NCBI RefSeq assembly: GCF_004363045.1
Contig: NZ_SNYJ01000024.1
Coordinates: 1 to 60,517, forward strand
From: Aureibacillus halotolerans
GTDB lineage: Bacteria; Bacillota; Bacilli; Bacillales; DSM-28697
DNA: 60,517 nt
Reading direction: 5' to 3'
This document shows, in pieces, positions 51,359-60,517 of the stretch. A program made the position numbers and the translations under genes. The notes below the pieces were generated by a model. The model did no database searches, had not been told where the DNA came from, and saw only the letters and a program-made list of their open reading frames with translations. Numbering within the stretch: the first letter of the stretch is position 1; each line of letters opens with the position of its first letter.

Positions 51359-51425
51359 CTATATGTGGTCATGGTTTCGTATCAAATGAAGTTCGGTAGG
51401 GAAACACACTTTCATCGTTTTACCT

Positions 51426-52703
51426 TTATTCAAACGCACTCCCCATGTATTCTTTTAACTCAAGAATTAACTCCGGCAGCACGGCTTCTTGGTATCCCGC
51501 TACACGCAAATCACTCATCGTGCTTGCCACTTGCGAAAGCATGGGATGATGTAAGGCGTCCAGCTTTTTCAAGCGTTCGTCACTTACCTGGACTCCTGAC
51601 AGCGAGTGACGATAGGACGCTTCATCCATCTTCCAAAAAGACACTTGCCCGGGATAGCGCTGAAAGAGGCGCTCTGCCATAAGCAGACCCTCTGGATCGC
51701 AGTCTCCTCCGTAAATCAGTTGTGTGCCGGTTGCCACGAGAAGATCCAACAGACGGAGCGCCGTGAGCTTAAACTGGCCATGTGTACAAACGAGGGGCGC
51801 TTCAGGTACTTCATCTAACAAACTGGCGCAAACGCCTGAATTTTCCACGATCCACACGTATGAACCATGAGCAGGACGCGCACTCGTGACGTTGTTTACT
51901 TCACGAAGAGGCATGTTCAGAACAGTATGTTGTTCACATGCCGCTGCCCACAATGGCGAAATGCCGTTGCTTGTGGAGGCTGTGATGTTTGCGACAGTGA
52001 CAAAGTTGGCAATGTCATCCCGAACGAGGGAATGGGCACTTAGCACATCATTCATGTCTTCCGTGTTTGATGAACGGGATGGCGAAACGTCCAAATTCGT
52101 CTGCAACACGTGTATGAGCAATCGTCCGAGTTCATTCCCTGGATCAAAGGCATGTGGATCACCTGTAACCTTCTGACTGAACACAGGTAGGCGTGTCGGC
52201 TCATCCGGGAACATCGTGACCGCTTTCTCCAGCTTGGGTAGCCATGTGTTCAAACGTCCTTCATCTTGGAGACGATAGATCCAGTAACTGTCCGGCGCTC
52301 TTGCCAATACACGGTTAAACCAGAAATCAAGACGCGGGTAGAGGGCTTTCCAGTGCTGCCATTGCGTCTCCTGCTCAAGGAGCTTTTGCTGCTTTGCCTC
52401 TTTGATTGAGATGATAGCTTTACCATAATACCCTTCGAGCAAAGCAGACAGCGTAATCCCTTCAAACCGTGTCTGTTGCAGCTTCTTCTCAAACGACAAC
52501 AAAGTGACATTTCGTTTCTGCTTCAATTCCTCGGCAGTCATACCAAAAAAGGCAGCCACTTCTCTTTGTTCATCGCCGGTCAATGCTGTCACAGGAACAC
52601 TTCCACCGACACGTCCCAGCGACTCCATCTTTTTTTTAAAGAGGGAAAATAACGTCTCATATCCCGGTCTGCTCTTGAAATAGATTAGCGCCTCTTCCAA
52701 CAT
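51426..52703 (-). CDS. jetD: JetD nuclease subunit of a Wadjet-type system (DUF2399, Toprim)
   Basis: 425 residues, TIGR02679 class. The C-terminal DUF2399 has a Toprim fold: Glu in VWIVENSG (about residue 286) and the Asp-x-Asp in YGGDCDPEG (about 330-338), the metal-binding residues of topoisomerase/primase domains. In studied Wadjet systems JetD cuts circular DNA that JetABC has loop-extruded. The N-terminal 200 residues have no named domain. It follows jetC by 17 bases; ribosome binding site AAGGAGG. Last gene of the operon. Confidence 0.85.
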   Translation of the reverse strand: MLEEALIYFKSRPGYETLFSLFKKKMESLGRVGGSVPVTALTGDEQREVAAFFGMTAEELKQKRNVTLLSFEKKLQQTRFEGITLSALLEGYYGKAIISIKEAKQQKLLEQETQWQHWKALYPRLDFWFNRVLARAPDSYWIYRLQDEGRLNTWLPKLEKAVTMFPDEPTRLPVFSQKVTGDPHAFDPGNELGRLLIHVLQTNLDVSPSRSSNTEDMNDVLSAHSLVRDDIANFVTVANITASTSNGISPLWAAACEQHTVLNMPLREVNNVTSARPAHGSYVWIVENSGVCASLLDEVPEAPLVCTHGQFKLTALRLLDLLVATGTQLIYGGDCDPEGLLMAERLFQRYPGQVSFWKMDEASYRHSLSGVQVSDERLKKLDALHHPMLSQVASTMSDLRVAGYQEAVLPELILELKEYMGSAFE

Positions 52704-52720
52704 AGTTCCATCTTGCCTCC

Positions 52721-55700
52721 TTACGTTTCCGCCTGGATGAACGCAGGGCTGTCCTCCTTCATTGCGAGCCTATGCCCGTTCCAATGATAATGGAGCAAGG
52801 AGACAAACTGTGCGTTTTTGGCGCGGAGAAGCTCATAGACTGACAAAGCCGACACCGTATCGTAATCGCCCCAGAGCACTTGTGAATTCATAATATAGTC
52901 GAAACCAAGCTGTTCCACCACTTCAAACATTTCGCGAATATTGTTTTCATCCACACCAGCAAACGCTTCATCTAACGAAATAATGTACGGGGCATGGTCT
53001 GATGCTTCCTGGTACCTTGAGTAACACGCGGTGAGCAATGGAATGTACATCGCCAGTGCCTTTTCTCCCCCACTGAATTTGAAAAATTGGTTATTGGAGA
53101 GCTCGCGAACAGGCTCATTCGTCCGTTGAAAGGAGAGCTCGAAAGAAAACCATTTTCGGTAGTCTAGCACTTCTTTTAACACTTGGAGAAGTGTCTGCCC
53201 TTCTCCCTGTTCTTCAATCCATTCCTTAGCTCTGTTAATTTTAGAGCGAAAGTGAGCCGTAATGCGGTCGAGATCTTCTTCTTTTAGGAGATTCGCATCT
53301 TGCTTCAGTAAGTGGACCAAGTCACGCGTGTCCATTTCCTCTTCCACATCCGCTGTTCTCGGACGCCAGCGAATAGAGAATACAATGCCAGAGGAGATGT
53401 TTCGGTTGCCCATCAGCTTGTCCATGTCTTTTGCCCATTTTTCCGCCCTTTGAATTCGGCTGCGGAGCTTCATTCCCACCGACTTAAAGAGAATCTCTTC
53501 ATAGAGCGCACGATCCGCTTCGTCTAAAATATCCTTTTGCTGCTCACGATGTTCTTCTACTTTTTGTTCCACCACGTAAGGACTTACCTGCTGCCCACGC
53601 ATGTCGAGCTCAACAATACGTCTGCTCGCTTTCTCTTTCCACACCTCGAGCAGCCTTTCCTGTTCCTCTGTGAGCGCCTCATTTTTCCACGTAGGCATAT
53701 CAGCAGCGTGTTGAAACAGCTGCATCCTAAATTCAACAAGGGTCGTCTGCTGCTCGTAAAAAGCAGAGGTAAGCTGATTTTCAACGACGGACTTGTCTTT
53801 TTTCGCCGCTTCACCGAAGGCTTGCCCAATCGTTCTTGCGACCTGATCAACGTCGTCCCAATCCTCCTCTGGAAGGACAAATCCACGTTTGCCTTCCGCA
53901 CGAACAGTGTCCGTCCAAAGCAATGCAAATTTTTGCGAGAAATCGACATCTTTTTGCTTCTGCCCAAGGGAGGTTTTTGAATAGCGTAGCTCGGTCTCCT
54001 TGCTGCTGAAATCACTTCGCTTCGTTTGTAACAATTGTTCGGTAGACGTTTTGTCAGTCATGACCTGCTTGATTTGGCGACGAATGTCGTCGGCACCCGC
54101 CTTTTGAAGCTGCTCTTCCAACTGTGTCACATTGAGGTTGATTCGCTGCACACGATCTTCCTCTTCGTTCAGCTCACCCTTCAACTCATCGACATCTTCC
54201 ATCAGCTCTTCCAAACGAATGACAACATCCGCTGACCGTTGCTTCACATTTTCTAGCTGGCTCTTGAGTCGCTTCAGCTCCTGAAGCTCCCGCAGATAGA
54301 TGATCATCGCCTCTTTGGCCGCTCGATACCCTGCAAAGGTCAACTCAATCTCATGGTCTTCTGTAATCGATTGAATATGTTGGTGTCGCGCTTGCACCTC
54401 TTTATCGAGCGCTCTCGACTGATTGGCAAGATCAGTAATGCGGTTGTTGAGTTGATCCAATTCAATTTGAACCTTCTCAAGCTGTCTCCAAATCTCCACT
54501 AAATCTTTTCCTGAAGGAAAGCGAGACAGATGGGACTGTAGGTGTTTGACAAGGCTAGCTGCCTCCACCTTTCTCTCATCTAAAGAACGCGCCTCGTCTA
54601 CCAACAAGTCCAGATCGTTTTGAAGTGCAGCGATTTGTTGTTGCTTGTACCGTTCCCTCGCCGTTCTCCCAATAAAACGCACATGATCAAGCGGGAGTGC
54701 ATGCCCTTTTTCAAGACCAATTTCGTAAGCCCCACTCTCGCTAATGGAAGTTATGCCACCCCCCTCATCTCCAATCAAGATGCTTTGCAGCACGTTGGCG
54801 ACTCGTTCAACAGGCAAGGAACTGTCTGCGTGCAACGACGGTTTTAAATAATCCGCGAGAGTATGGGAAAGCAACTGCGGATTGGGGATCAAAACGCGAT
54901 CATGCTCTACCGTCACTCGATCTGTCGCTGTAACCAAGGCATCAAGCATCCCCATGTCTTCAAGCGCCGCCTCGATGCGAATGCGGTGTTCTTCTGGCAC
55001 ATCGTCTTGAAACTCCACTGTCGCCCATAACGGCTCAAATGCAGTGCCCGTGTCTTTCAACCGGCTTCTAGAGGCACGTACAGCAGGAGAACGTTCCGGC
55101 TCTGGATCCTTTTTCTTTTTCCAAGCGTTCAGCTCTTCGGTCAACGCATTCTGCTTCAAACCGTTTTCTTTCAGAGCTACGTCCATTTCTGCGACTGTCG
55201 TTTTTTGGGCATCCACCAGCGGCTCAATTGCCTTTTGAAAAGGCTGGAGGACGTTGTTGTACTCCGCTTCCTCGAAAAGCTGGTACACATGACGCGTACT
55301 TTGACGGAACGCCTCTTCCCCTTCTTTCTGAATCTGCGGGGACGTATCCATCCATTGGCGAATGAGCTCAATTTGCTTTTCTTTTTCTGCATCAAACGTG
55401 TCTAACCAGGCCTTTTTATCGTCTTGTTTCTTCTCCATAGCGATTTGGACATCATTTAATTCCAGTCGCTTTGCTGCCGCTTTTCCTTTTTCATCTTCTA
55501 AAAGCCGCAATGCTTCTTCTGCTTCTGAGAGAAAGGCTTGGTGAGTGGATGCCTCTTGATCCCAGAGCATAAAATCAAACGCCGTGTCATTGTTGTAGGC
55601 AGCTGCATTGTTCGCATGACCAGAAAAAGACGCTTCTAACGCACTTCCTTCGAGGTCCTCAAGCTGGCGGACGGCATCGTGTTCAACAGTCGCGCCTTCT

Positions 55701-56857
55701 GCCTCCAAAGTGCGAATCCGTTCCTTCGCTGCAAGTTCCTGGCGTCGCTTTTCTTCTTCCTTTTGCTGCAGCTGTTTAACGCGATGTTTTCTCTCTTTGA
55801 GCTGCTGTTGTTCTTCTGCGAGCTCTTTTTCCATTTGCCATACCTTGTGTGAGCGTAAGCGATGCTCTTGCTTCTCCAGTGTTTCACGCTGCTGGTCAAG
55901 TGTTGAGATCGAAGCGGTCAGGTCGGTGATCTCTTGCTCTAAAGAAGACTGGTTGTTCGCCAGTTCTTCAAGCTCGCGTTCTTCCTTTGCAAGCCTACGC
56001 TTTGCCTTCAAAAACTCGCTGACCTGATCCGCTAGTTGACGTTGATTGTACTGTGTATACTTTTGATTAATCTTCCCAAGTGCCGACAGCTCTCGTTCCA
56101 GCTGCTCCATATGCTGCCGGGTTTCATCCATCTGTTCAATCGTATCGGACAGATGGCGTAAATCGTCATCGGTCAATGCTGGCAAAGCGGCTTCAAGAAT
56201 GTCATAAATCGCAGTCGGCTTATATTCCTTAGAGAGCTTCGGGCTGCGAATTTGAATGAGCAACTTAATGAGTTCGTCAAACGCTTCCGAAGACTGAAAC
56301 CCAAAAATATGACGGTTGACGAGGTTCTTGTATTCCTCCGCTGTTTGCACGACCGTACCGCCGTCAGCTATCCGGTTCTCAAGCTCGATGCGAGACAGCG
56401 GAATTTTCTTTCGTTCTCCACCTTCAGTAGTCTCATTATACAACTCGAAATGATGACCGATGCGGCGGTTATCTGTGATGACAAACCCCCAGAATTTCAT
56501 CGGTTTGTGCCGTTTTGCCTGCAACCCAATGCCAGTCGTAATATACTGCTCGGTCGATTTTCGCTTATATTCAAGAAAAAGGTAGCCTGTTCGCTCGTCA
56601 CGATTCACGACATCCTTCTCTCCAAGCAAGTAGTCTTCCATCCGTCGCGCTTTTGAACCGAAGGGATCAAGGCGGTCTGGCGTTTTTCTGCCGTCGAGAA
56701 GAACTGGCAGAAGGCTTTGCATTGTCACCGATTTTCCCGAACCGTTGCTTCCGCGCAACAGCAGCTTGCCATCAGCAAAATCAAACGTTTCTTCGTCGTA
56801 ATACCAAAAATTGAACAAGCCCGCACGGTTCATCTGCCAACGTTGCTCTGCTCTCAT
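52721..56857 (-). CDS. jetC: JetC SMC-like ATPase of a Wadjet-type system
   Basis: 1378 residues, TIGR02680 class. N-terminal Walker A GSNGSGKS (36-43) in LLLRGSNGSGKSVTMQSLLP. Long coiled coils (about 250-540 and 780-1020) flank a hinge-like centre. C-terminal signature FSGGEKALAMYIPLLTACYS and Walker B YIISLDEAFAGVD complete the ATPase head. Acts as a condensin-like motor with JetA/JetB and is thought to extrude DNA loops. It overlaps jetB by four bases. No broken motif seen. Confidence 0.9.
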   Translation of the reverse strand: MRAEQRWQMNRAGLFNFWYYDEETFDFADGKLLLRGSNGSGKSVTMQSLLPVLLDGRKTPDRLDPFGSKARRMEDYLLGEKDVVNRDERTGYLFLEYKRKSTEQYITTGIGLQAKRHKPMKFWGFVITDNRRIGHHFELYNETTEGGERKKIPLSRIELENRIADGGTVVQTAEEYKNLVNRHIFGFQSSEAFDELIKLLIQIRSPKLSKEYKPTAIYDILEAALPALTDDDLRHLSDTIEQMDETRQHMEQLERELSALGKINQKYTQYNQRQLADQVSEFLKAKRRLAKEERELEELANNQSSLEQEITDLTASISTLDQQRETLEKQEHRLRSHKVWQMEKELAEEQQQLKERKHRVKQLQQKEEEKRRQELAAKERIRTLEAEGATVEHDAVRQLEDLEGSALEASFSGHANNAAAYNNDTAFDFMLWDQEASTHQAFLSEAEEALRLLEDEKGKAAAKRLELNDVQIAMEKKQDDKKAWLDTFDAEKEKQIELIRQWMDTSPQIQKEGEEAFRQSTRHVYQLFEEAEYNNVLQPFQKAIEPLVDAQKTTVAEMDVALKENGLKQNALTEELNAWKKKKDPEPERSPAVRASRSRLKDTGTAFEPLWATVEFQDDVPEEHRIRIEAALEDMGMLDALVTATDRVTVEHDRVLIPNPQLLSHTLADYLKPSLHADSSLPVERVANVLQSILIGDEGGGITSISESGAYEIGLEKGHALPLDHVRFIGRTARERYKQQQIAALQNDLDLLVDEARSLDERKVEAASLVKHLQSHLSRFPSGKDLVEIWRQLEKVQIELDQLNNRITDLANQSRALDKEVQARHQHIQSITEDHEIELTFAGYRAAKEAMIIYLRELQELKRLKSQLENVKQRSADVVIRLEELMEDVDELKGELNEEEDRVQRINLNVTQLEEQLQKAGADDIRRQIKQVMTDKTSTEQLLQTKRSDFSSKETELRYSKTSLGQKQKDVDFSQKFALLWTDTVRAEGKRGFVLPEEDWDDVDQVARTIGQAFGEAAKKDKSVVENQLTSAFYEQQTTLVEFRMQLFQHAADMPTWKNEALTEEQERLLEVWKEKASRRIVELDMRGQQVSPYVVEQKVEEHREQQKDILDEADRALYEEILFKSVGMKLRSRIQRAEKWAKDMDKLMGNRNISSGIVFSIRWRPRTADVEEEMDTRDLVHLLKQDANLLKEEDLDRITAHFRSKINRAKEWIEEQGEGQTLLQVLKEVLDYRKWFSFELSFQRTNEPVRELSNNQFFKFSGGEKALAMYIPLLTACYSRYQEASDHAPYIISLDEAFAGVDENNIREMFEVVEQLGFDYIMNSQVLWGDYDTVSALSVYELLRAKNAQFVSLLHYHWNGHRLAMKEDSPAFIQAET

Positions 56858-58014
56858 TGGTGTTCCTCCTCAAAATCTTTTGGATACACGCCGTACATGC
56901 GACCGAATGCAGAATGAAGGACGACCATGCCGTAGTCCTCATCTACCTTAGCCATTTCCCAGTCAATTAACGTATTGGTGATGTCTGTCATCAGAGAGGC
57001 TTGCCCAGCCTCTCGATACGCCTTGCTCCAGCCATCACCGTAAACCTCTTTGGTTTCAATCACCCATTGCGTCGCTTCCGCCATCGGCAAACGCACATCG
57101 CCAAATTCGTTGATCATATCTTCATTCTCCTCGACCTTGCTTCGAACGACCGCAGCAAAATGCAGCAATACATCCATGATGCCCTTATTGCCTGGAAAGA
57201 GCGTATACCTTTGGGGACGGTCATGAGAAACCAACATAGCAGTGTTTTTATACGTTTCTAGAGTAAAAGGGGTATGCTCCTCGAAATCTTCACGAAGACG
57301 GTTGCGGAATTGTCGAATGTAGGCAAAATCCGCATCGTCTCCCGATGACCGATGGACCGCAGGCGAGAGCATCAGCTGACGATAGACACGTTTGCGACGT
57401 TCATCTGTACGATGTCTCTCCCATCCCTTCTCAAGCAGCGATTGAATGGAGCGAAATTGGAAGAGATTTTCTGGATAGGAACGCATAAAATACCTCGCAT
57501 ACACCGTGATTTCATAAAGGACATCCGTGTCTTCACTGCGGACGTACCCTTCTAGATCACCGTCTACGACTTGCAGAATGCGCAGTTCTGAGAGCATTTT
57601 TAATGCCCGGACAAGCGACTTACGATGCTGAAACAACGTCCAATCCAATGGCATCGCCCCAGGGTACATCGTGGCAATATCATCGGCAAGGTCTGACAAG
57701 AGAAATTGCTCATCCGCCGATTTTTGTTCCGCAAACGCCAGACCACAGCAAAAAATAGCATAATCCAGTGGCTCCTGAAAGGCTTGAATTCCCATCCAAG
57801 GCTTCGGGTCAACCGGCATTTTCTCCAGCTTGGCAAAATGCTGATGAACCATAAGATCGTACCCAAACTTATCAGATACATAACGCTTCACTACATGCTC
57901 CCGTTCACGTATTGTCTGGTACGCCGCTGGATCGTCTGATCGGAGAATCCAAAAATTCTCAAAAAGAAGGGCAAGAGCGTACACTGCTTTTTCATCAAAT
58001 GGTTTTTCTTCCAT
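56854..58014 (-). CDS. jetB: JetB of a Wadjet-type system (DUF2398)
   Basis: 386 residues of the TIGR02678/DUF2398 class: ALLFENFWILRSDDPAAYQTIREREHVVKRYVSDKFGYDLMVHQHFAKLEK-type start and TLYDWEMAKVDEDYGMV-like end are recognisable. It is the kleisin-associated (KITE-like winged helix) partner in the family model. The start shares one base with jetA's stop (TAATG). Confidence 0.82.
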   Translation of the reverse strand: MEEKPFDEKAVYALALLFENFWILRSDDPAAYQTIREREHVVKRYVSDKFGYDLMVHQHFAKLEKMPVDPKPWMGIQAFQEPLDYAIFCCGLAFAEQKSADEQFLLSDLADDIATMYPGAMPLDWTLFQHRKSLVRALKMLSELRILQVVDGDLEGYVRSEDTDVLYEITVYARYFMRSYPENLFQFRSIQSLLEKGWERHRTDERRKRVYRQLMLSPAVHRSSGDDADFAYIRQFRNRLREDFEEHTPFTLETYKNTAMLVSHDRPQRYTLFPGNKGIMDVLLHFAAVVRSKVEENEDMINEFGDVRLPMAEATQWVIETKEVYGDGWSKAYREAGQASLMTDITNTLIDWEMAKVDEDYGMVVLHSAFGRMYGVYPKDFEEEHQ

Positions 58015-59504
58015 TATGAACCTGCCCCCTCTTTAAACTTAAACACGACATCTGGGAGCTGGAGCTCACCATCCTCTGCAGTCAATAGGACGGGCGGAGC
58101 AGAGAGATCGATATGCACGACAACGTCATGTCCAAATTCGGTTTTGATTTGACGCGTTTCTTTCATCATCGCCCGGCTGAGCCAGCTAAGAAACAGCTTT
58201 CGCACAGGCGGCTCGATCGTATGCAAATCACGAAATCGAATTTCATTGCCATTGATATACCGTTCTACGATCAACCGCTCCTGCTTCCGTTGTGCGAGAA
58301 AAGCCTCTCGTTGCGCCTCTTTTTCAGCCTTGTGCTCTTCAACAGCGCCTGCCTTCGTTTTTTCCCCGTAATTGCGAATACGCGGCGTCGTTTCATGCAC
58401 CGATGCTTCCGTTTCCCAGACATCCATATAAATGTTTTCCGTCACTTTCGGCTCCGCTTGAAGATGTTTCGTGTGGAACACACCAAACACCGCGGCAGAA
58501 AGGCGATGCGCCTCTTCCATAGACGTCAATCCTTCAAACCATTCCGCTAAATGAAGATAATCTTTCTTGCGGCTGCGAAAATGCTGATCTCGCTCACCTA
58601 ACTGCTGAGCCGTACGAGTGACACGCCGAATCGTTTCCGCCGTACGTTCTTGGATGAGAGAAAACTCACTTTGCCTCGTCTCTGATCCGATAAACCAGTC
58701 AGCTAAATTGCGCCAGCGTTCTGCGTACTCTTGCAACACCGCTGTCTCATCCGTCTCCTCAAAGTGGACCACCTTGGCTTTATGACGAGCAACCTGCTCA
58801 AAAAAGGCCGTCGTCTCCCGAGGAGTCAACTCATTGAGGAGCGACTGAATATGCAAACCCATCCGTTGTAGTGAGCGAATAAAATCGCGCAAATAGGACG
58901 TAAAGCGATCCTTGTACACAAGAAAGGCCTCCTGCTGCATCCGTTCATTCGCCTGTTCACCGTCAATATGAGCAAAATAATCCGAGGTATTTTCCGTAAT
59001 CGCCCGGAAATACATCATCACATCATCCCAACGTTGCGCACATTCCTCATCCGTAATGGTTGACGTCAGACTATCCTGCACAAGCTGCAGCTTCTCATAC
59101 AACCGCTGAAACTGGGAGCGCTCTAACGATCCACCAAATTCATCGCCCTGTTGTTCCATACGAACAAGCGTCCGTTCAAACTCCACGGTGAAAGGTGTGC
59201 ACTGATAGCGAAACCGTTTCTTTTTAAATTCATCAACGGTGTTGACCCGTCCTGTCTCTTGCTGCGCCTTCAAATTCCCCCATTGCACAAGCTGCTGCAC
59301 ATCCTGCTGTACATCATCTAAGTCATAGTGACTAAACGAAGGAAGGGTTTTCAAATATGCCTCTATGTCCTCTATGTATAGAAACTGTTTCATTCGTTCA
59401 TGCTGCGTAAAACAAAACCGCAGGATAACCCGATAACTCCACGCCTTCTCTGCAGCAAGATACGTCGCTTCTCGTACACGCCTTTGTACCATTTGCTCCG
59501 TCAT
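58014..59504 (-). CDS. jetA: JetA of a Wadjet-type system (DUF2397)
   Basis: 496 residues, TIGR02677/DUF2397 class (YRVILRFCFTQHERMKQFLYIEDI; VQQLVQWGNLKAQQETGRVNTVDEFKKKRFRY). It is the kleisin-like subunit linking JetC heads in the family model. First gene of the operon; GAGGGGGACATGGA precedes the ATG. The order jetA-B-C-D with overlaps of 1 and 4 bases and a 17-base gap is the complete set. Confidence 0.85.
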   Translation of the reverse strand: MTEQMVQRRVREATYLAAEKAWSYRVILRFCFTQHERMKQFLYIEDIEAYLKTLPSFSHYDLDDVQQDVQQLVQWGNLKAQQETGRVNTVDEFKKKRFRYQCTPFTVEFERTLVRMEQQGDEFGGSLERSQFQRLYEKLQLVQDSLTSTITDEECAQRWDDVMMYFRAITENTSDYFAHIDGEQANERMQQEAFLVYKDRFTSYLRDFIRSLQRMGLHIQSLLNELTPRETTAFFEQVARHKAKVVHFEETDETAVLQEYAERWRNLADWFIGSETRQSEFSLIQERTAETIRRVTRTAQQLGERDQHFRSRKKDYLHLAEWFEGLTSMEEAHRLSAAVFGVFHTKHLQAEPKVTENIYMDVWETEASVHETTPRIRNYGEKTKAGAVEEHKAEKEAQREAFLAQRKQERLIVERYINGNEIRFRDLHTIEPPVRKLFLSWLSRAMMKETRQIKTEFGHDVVVHIDLSAPPVLLTAEDGELQLPDVVFKFKEGAGS

Positions 59505-59774
59505 TCCATGTCCCCCTCAATGCTCATTAAGATGTCTTACCACATGTCTAACAGAGACATCACCGAAAGCTGTTGATTTCATCGTATCGCAAGGGTGGTT
59601 CTTGTGCAACGTGATGTATTTGGAAGCCTTTAAAGTGGCACACACTTTTCCCACTTTACCAGAAGGCCACCTATAAAACACACTCACAAAAAATGACCAC
59701 AAAAATAAGCCACTAGGTGTATATCCAGTAGCTTTTCATCAAAGAAGGTTTTTAACAATGCATTTGCATCCCTT

Positions 59775-60146
59775 TTATTTCCTCCAAAACGTTGTACAGT
59801 CTGCCTTATCTTTTATATTGAATGCGATGATTTGCTCAAGTAACGAATAATCAAGCGGCAGCTTCCATTTGATACGAAGCAATTGCTTTGTGTGATCATA
59901 GCCCGCCTGGACAATGTCGTCAGAAAAATGATCAATGACCACTTGCTCAGGGGCAACAGACATATGATGATTGGCCATGCTAAAGCCAATAATAAATGTC
60001 CCGTGATCCGTAAACATTGGTTGGTTCCAAGCAACTCTTCTTTCTAGCTGTGGAAATGTCGTTGACACCCAAGCAAACAATTCTTCCATTCGCTCCCGCT
60101 GGTCTGGGTGGTCAACCCCTGCTAAGTATTCCTTGAACTCTTCCAT
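59775..60146 (-). CDS. DUF1801 protein (YdhG-like)
   Basis: 123 residues of the YdhG/DUF1801 type: FKEYLAGVDHPDQRERMEELFAWV, WNQPMFTDHGTFIIGFSMANHHMSVAPE and DHTKQLLRIKWKLPLDYSLL. Small beta-rich fold, sometimes called an iron chaperone by similarity to frataxin; function not settled. GGAGGAAACCAA precedes the ATG. Confidence 0.82.
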   Translation of the reverse strand: MEEFKEYLAGVDHPDQRERMEELFAWVSTTFPQLERRVAWNQPMFTDHGTFIIGFSMANHHMSVAPEQVVIDHFSDDIVQAGYDHTKQLLRIKWKLPLDYSLLEQIIAFNIKDKADCTTFWRK

Positions 60147-60517
60147 TTGGTTTCCTCCTTCGCTTTATTCTTCTAAATTCATACTATCAAAAAAAGTAGA
60201 AATGAGACAGCCAGTTTGAATGAATGTGTACACAAGGTACCAATGGAATAGCCGCTCACCACCTGAGTTATCCAAAACAGAAGGATATTGTAAATAAAGT
60301 GCGAATAACCCTTAGGTTAGCGTTTTGAATGTCGAGAGGAGTGATGTGGTATGAAGAATATCCATGTTGCCATATTTATAAGGGAGCTTACGAAGCAAAA
60401 CTTGGGAGGAATTTCGTATAAAAACTCACTAATGTTGCATAAATAATTTCATAAAATTCTGTTCTTTATTCATCGCGGGTAAAGCAAAAAAAGGAGAACC
60501 TGAACGAAAGGTGATCT
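60147..60517. other. Right edge, no supported gene
   Basis: No family gene. A 31-codon frame at 60351-60446 has a GAGGAGTGA site but its end lies in the repeat at 60427, and I would not call it. The last 91 bases are the terminal inverted repeat. Confidence 0.7.
60427..60517. repeat. Right copy of terminal inverted repeat
   Basis: Reverse complement of 45-135 with one mismatch. It runs off the right edge, so its outer part is not visible here. Confidence 0.9.

Larger units (their letters stand above)
50016..51425. repeat. Gene-free block of dispersed repeats
   Basis: About 1.4 kb with several repeat families and almost no coding. A: 50285-50370 and 50710-50790 share GCTGTGC, GAAGCAAGGT and TTAAT in the same order. 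B: 50405-50615, with inner palindrome near GCTTTCC and GGAAAGC, and a Bacillus-style CAAAACACTTCGCTTTCCGC motif; partial copy at 35185-35265. C: 50925-51035, with GAGACTCCCGCGGCAAAGA and GAGTCGA; partial copy at 45190-45260. They look like noncoding dispersed elements (REP-like) fragmented by decay. Confidence 0.7.

Noticed and set aside
60351-60446. 31-codon frame at the right edge with a plausible ribosome binding site
   Set aside because: Its last codons fall in the terminal repeat and there is no family match; kept out of the gene list.
1-60517. CRISPR array, tRNA or rRNA genes
   Set aside because: No regularly spaced short repeats of CRISPR type and no tRNA or rRNA signature sequences were noticed when reading both strands.

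Overview
The window looks like chromosomal DNA of a low-to-mid G+C Bacillaceae, possibly an alkaliphilic Bacillus relative (inference from gene content, not tested). Signs are strong AGGAGG-type ribosome binding sites, TTG/GTG starts, a perfect 16-bp parS site and a perfect 14-bp Noc-type palindrome (both chromosome-segregation sites of Bacillus), and tandem type I toxin-antitoxin units. The two ends of the window are a 91-nt inverted repeat of each other with one mismatch, so the piece is probably bounded by two copies of a dispersed element in opposite orientation.

Layout. 0.2-1.4 kb: three tandem ~410-bp copies of a convergent type I toxin-antitoxin unit, each encoding the same 27-residue hydrophobic peptide. 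1.5-10.8 kb: a GNAT acetyltransferase, a large secreted pectate lyase, an MFS exporter with its ArsR-type regulator and twin palindromic operators, a carboxylesterase, a lipoprotein, another acetyltransferase and a P-loop kinase. 10.9-13.1 kb: decayed genes (histidine kinase fragment, ABC permease remnant, a phzF-like gene with an in-frame stop) around two small intact genes. 13.2-22.8 kb: two drug-resistance genes that each appear to be controlled by a short leader peptide with an Arg-X-Arg motif: an RlmA-type 23S rRNA methyltransferase and an Mph-type macrolide 2'-phosphotransferase. Between them lie a nickel/peptide-type ABC importer and a MATE exporter.

23-29.4 kb: small membrane proteins, a Fic protein, an SDR oxidoreductase, a decayed hepT/mntA toxin-antitoxin pair and a NarL-type two-component pair. 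29.6-36.8 kb: a copper-type locus with nosD, nosL, nosY-like and nosF-like genes and a TlpA thioredoxin in a tightly overlapping operon, next to PepSY and YtkA-like proteins and a divergent Rrf2 regulator, but no nosZ. 37.2-49.6 kb: malate:quinone oxidoreductase, a second decayed toxin-antitoxin pair (AbrB-type antitoxin and Doc with the catalytic His replaced by Tyr), a two-component system with a bacitracin/lantibiotic-type ABC exporter, two unknown membrane proteins, and a Fur-controlled siderophore importer. 50-51.4 kb: repeats without genes. 51.4-59.5 kb: a complete four-gene Wadjet-type (TIGR02677-02680 class) anti-plasmid system, followed by a DUF1801 protein.

The most rewarding signals are the Mph leader-peptide attenuator at 22.6-22.8 kb, the related leader upstream of rlmA at 13.3 kb, the triplicated type I toxin-antitoxin array, the nosZ-less copper-delivery operon, and the Wadjet operon. 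All functions are read from sequence motifs and family knowledge; nothing here was searched against a database.
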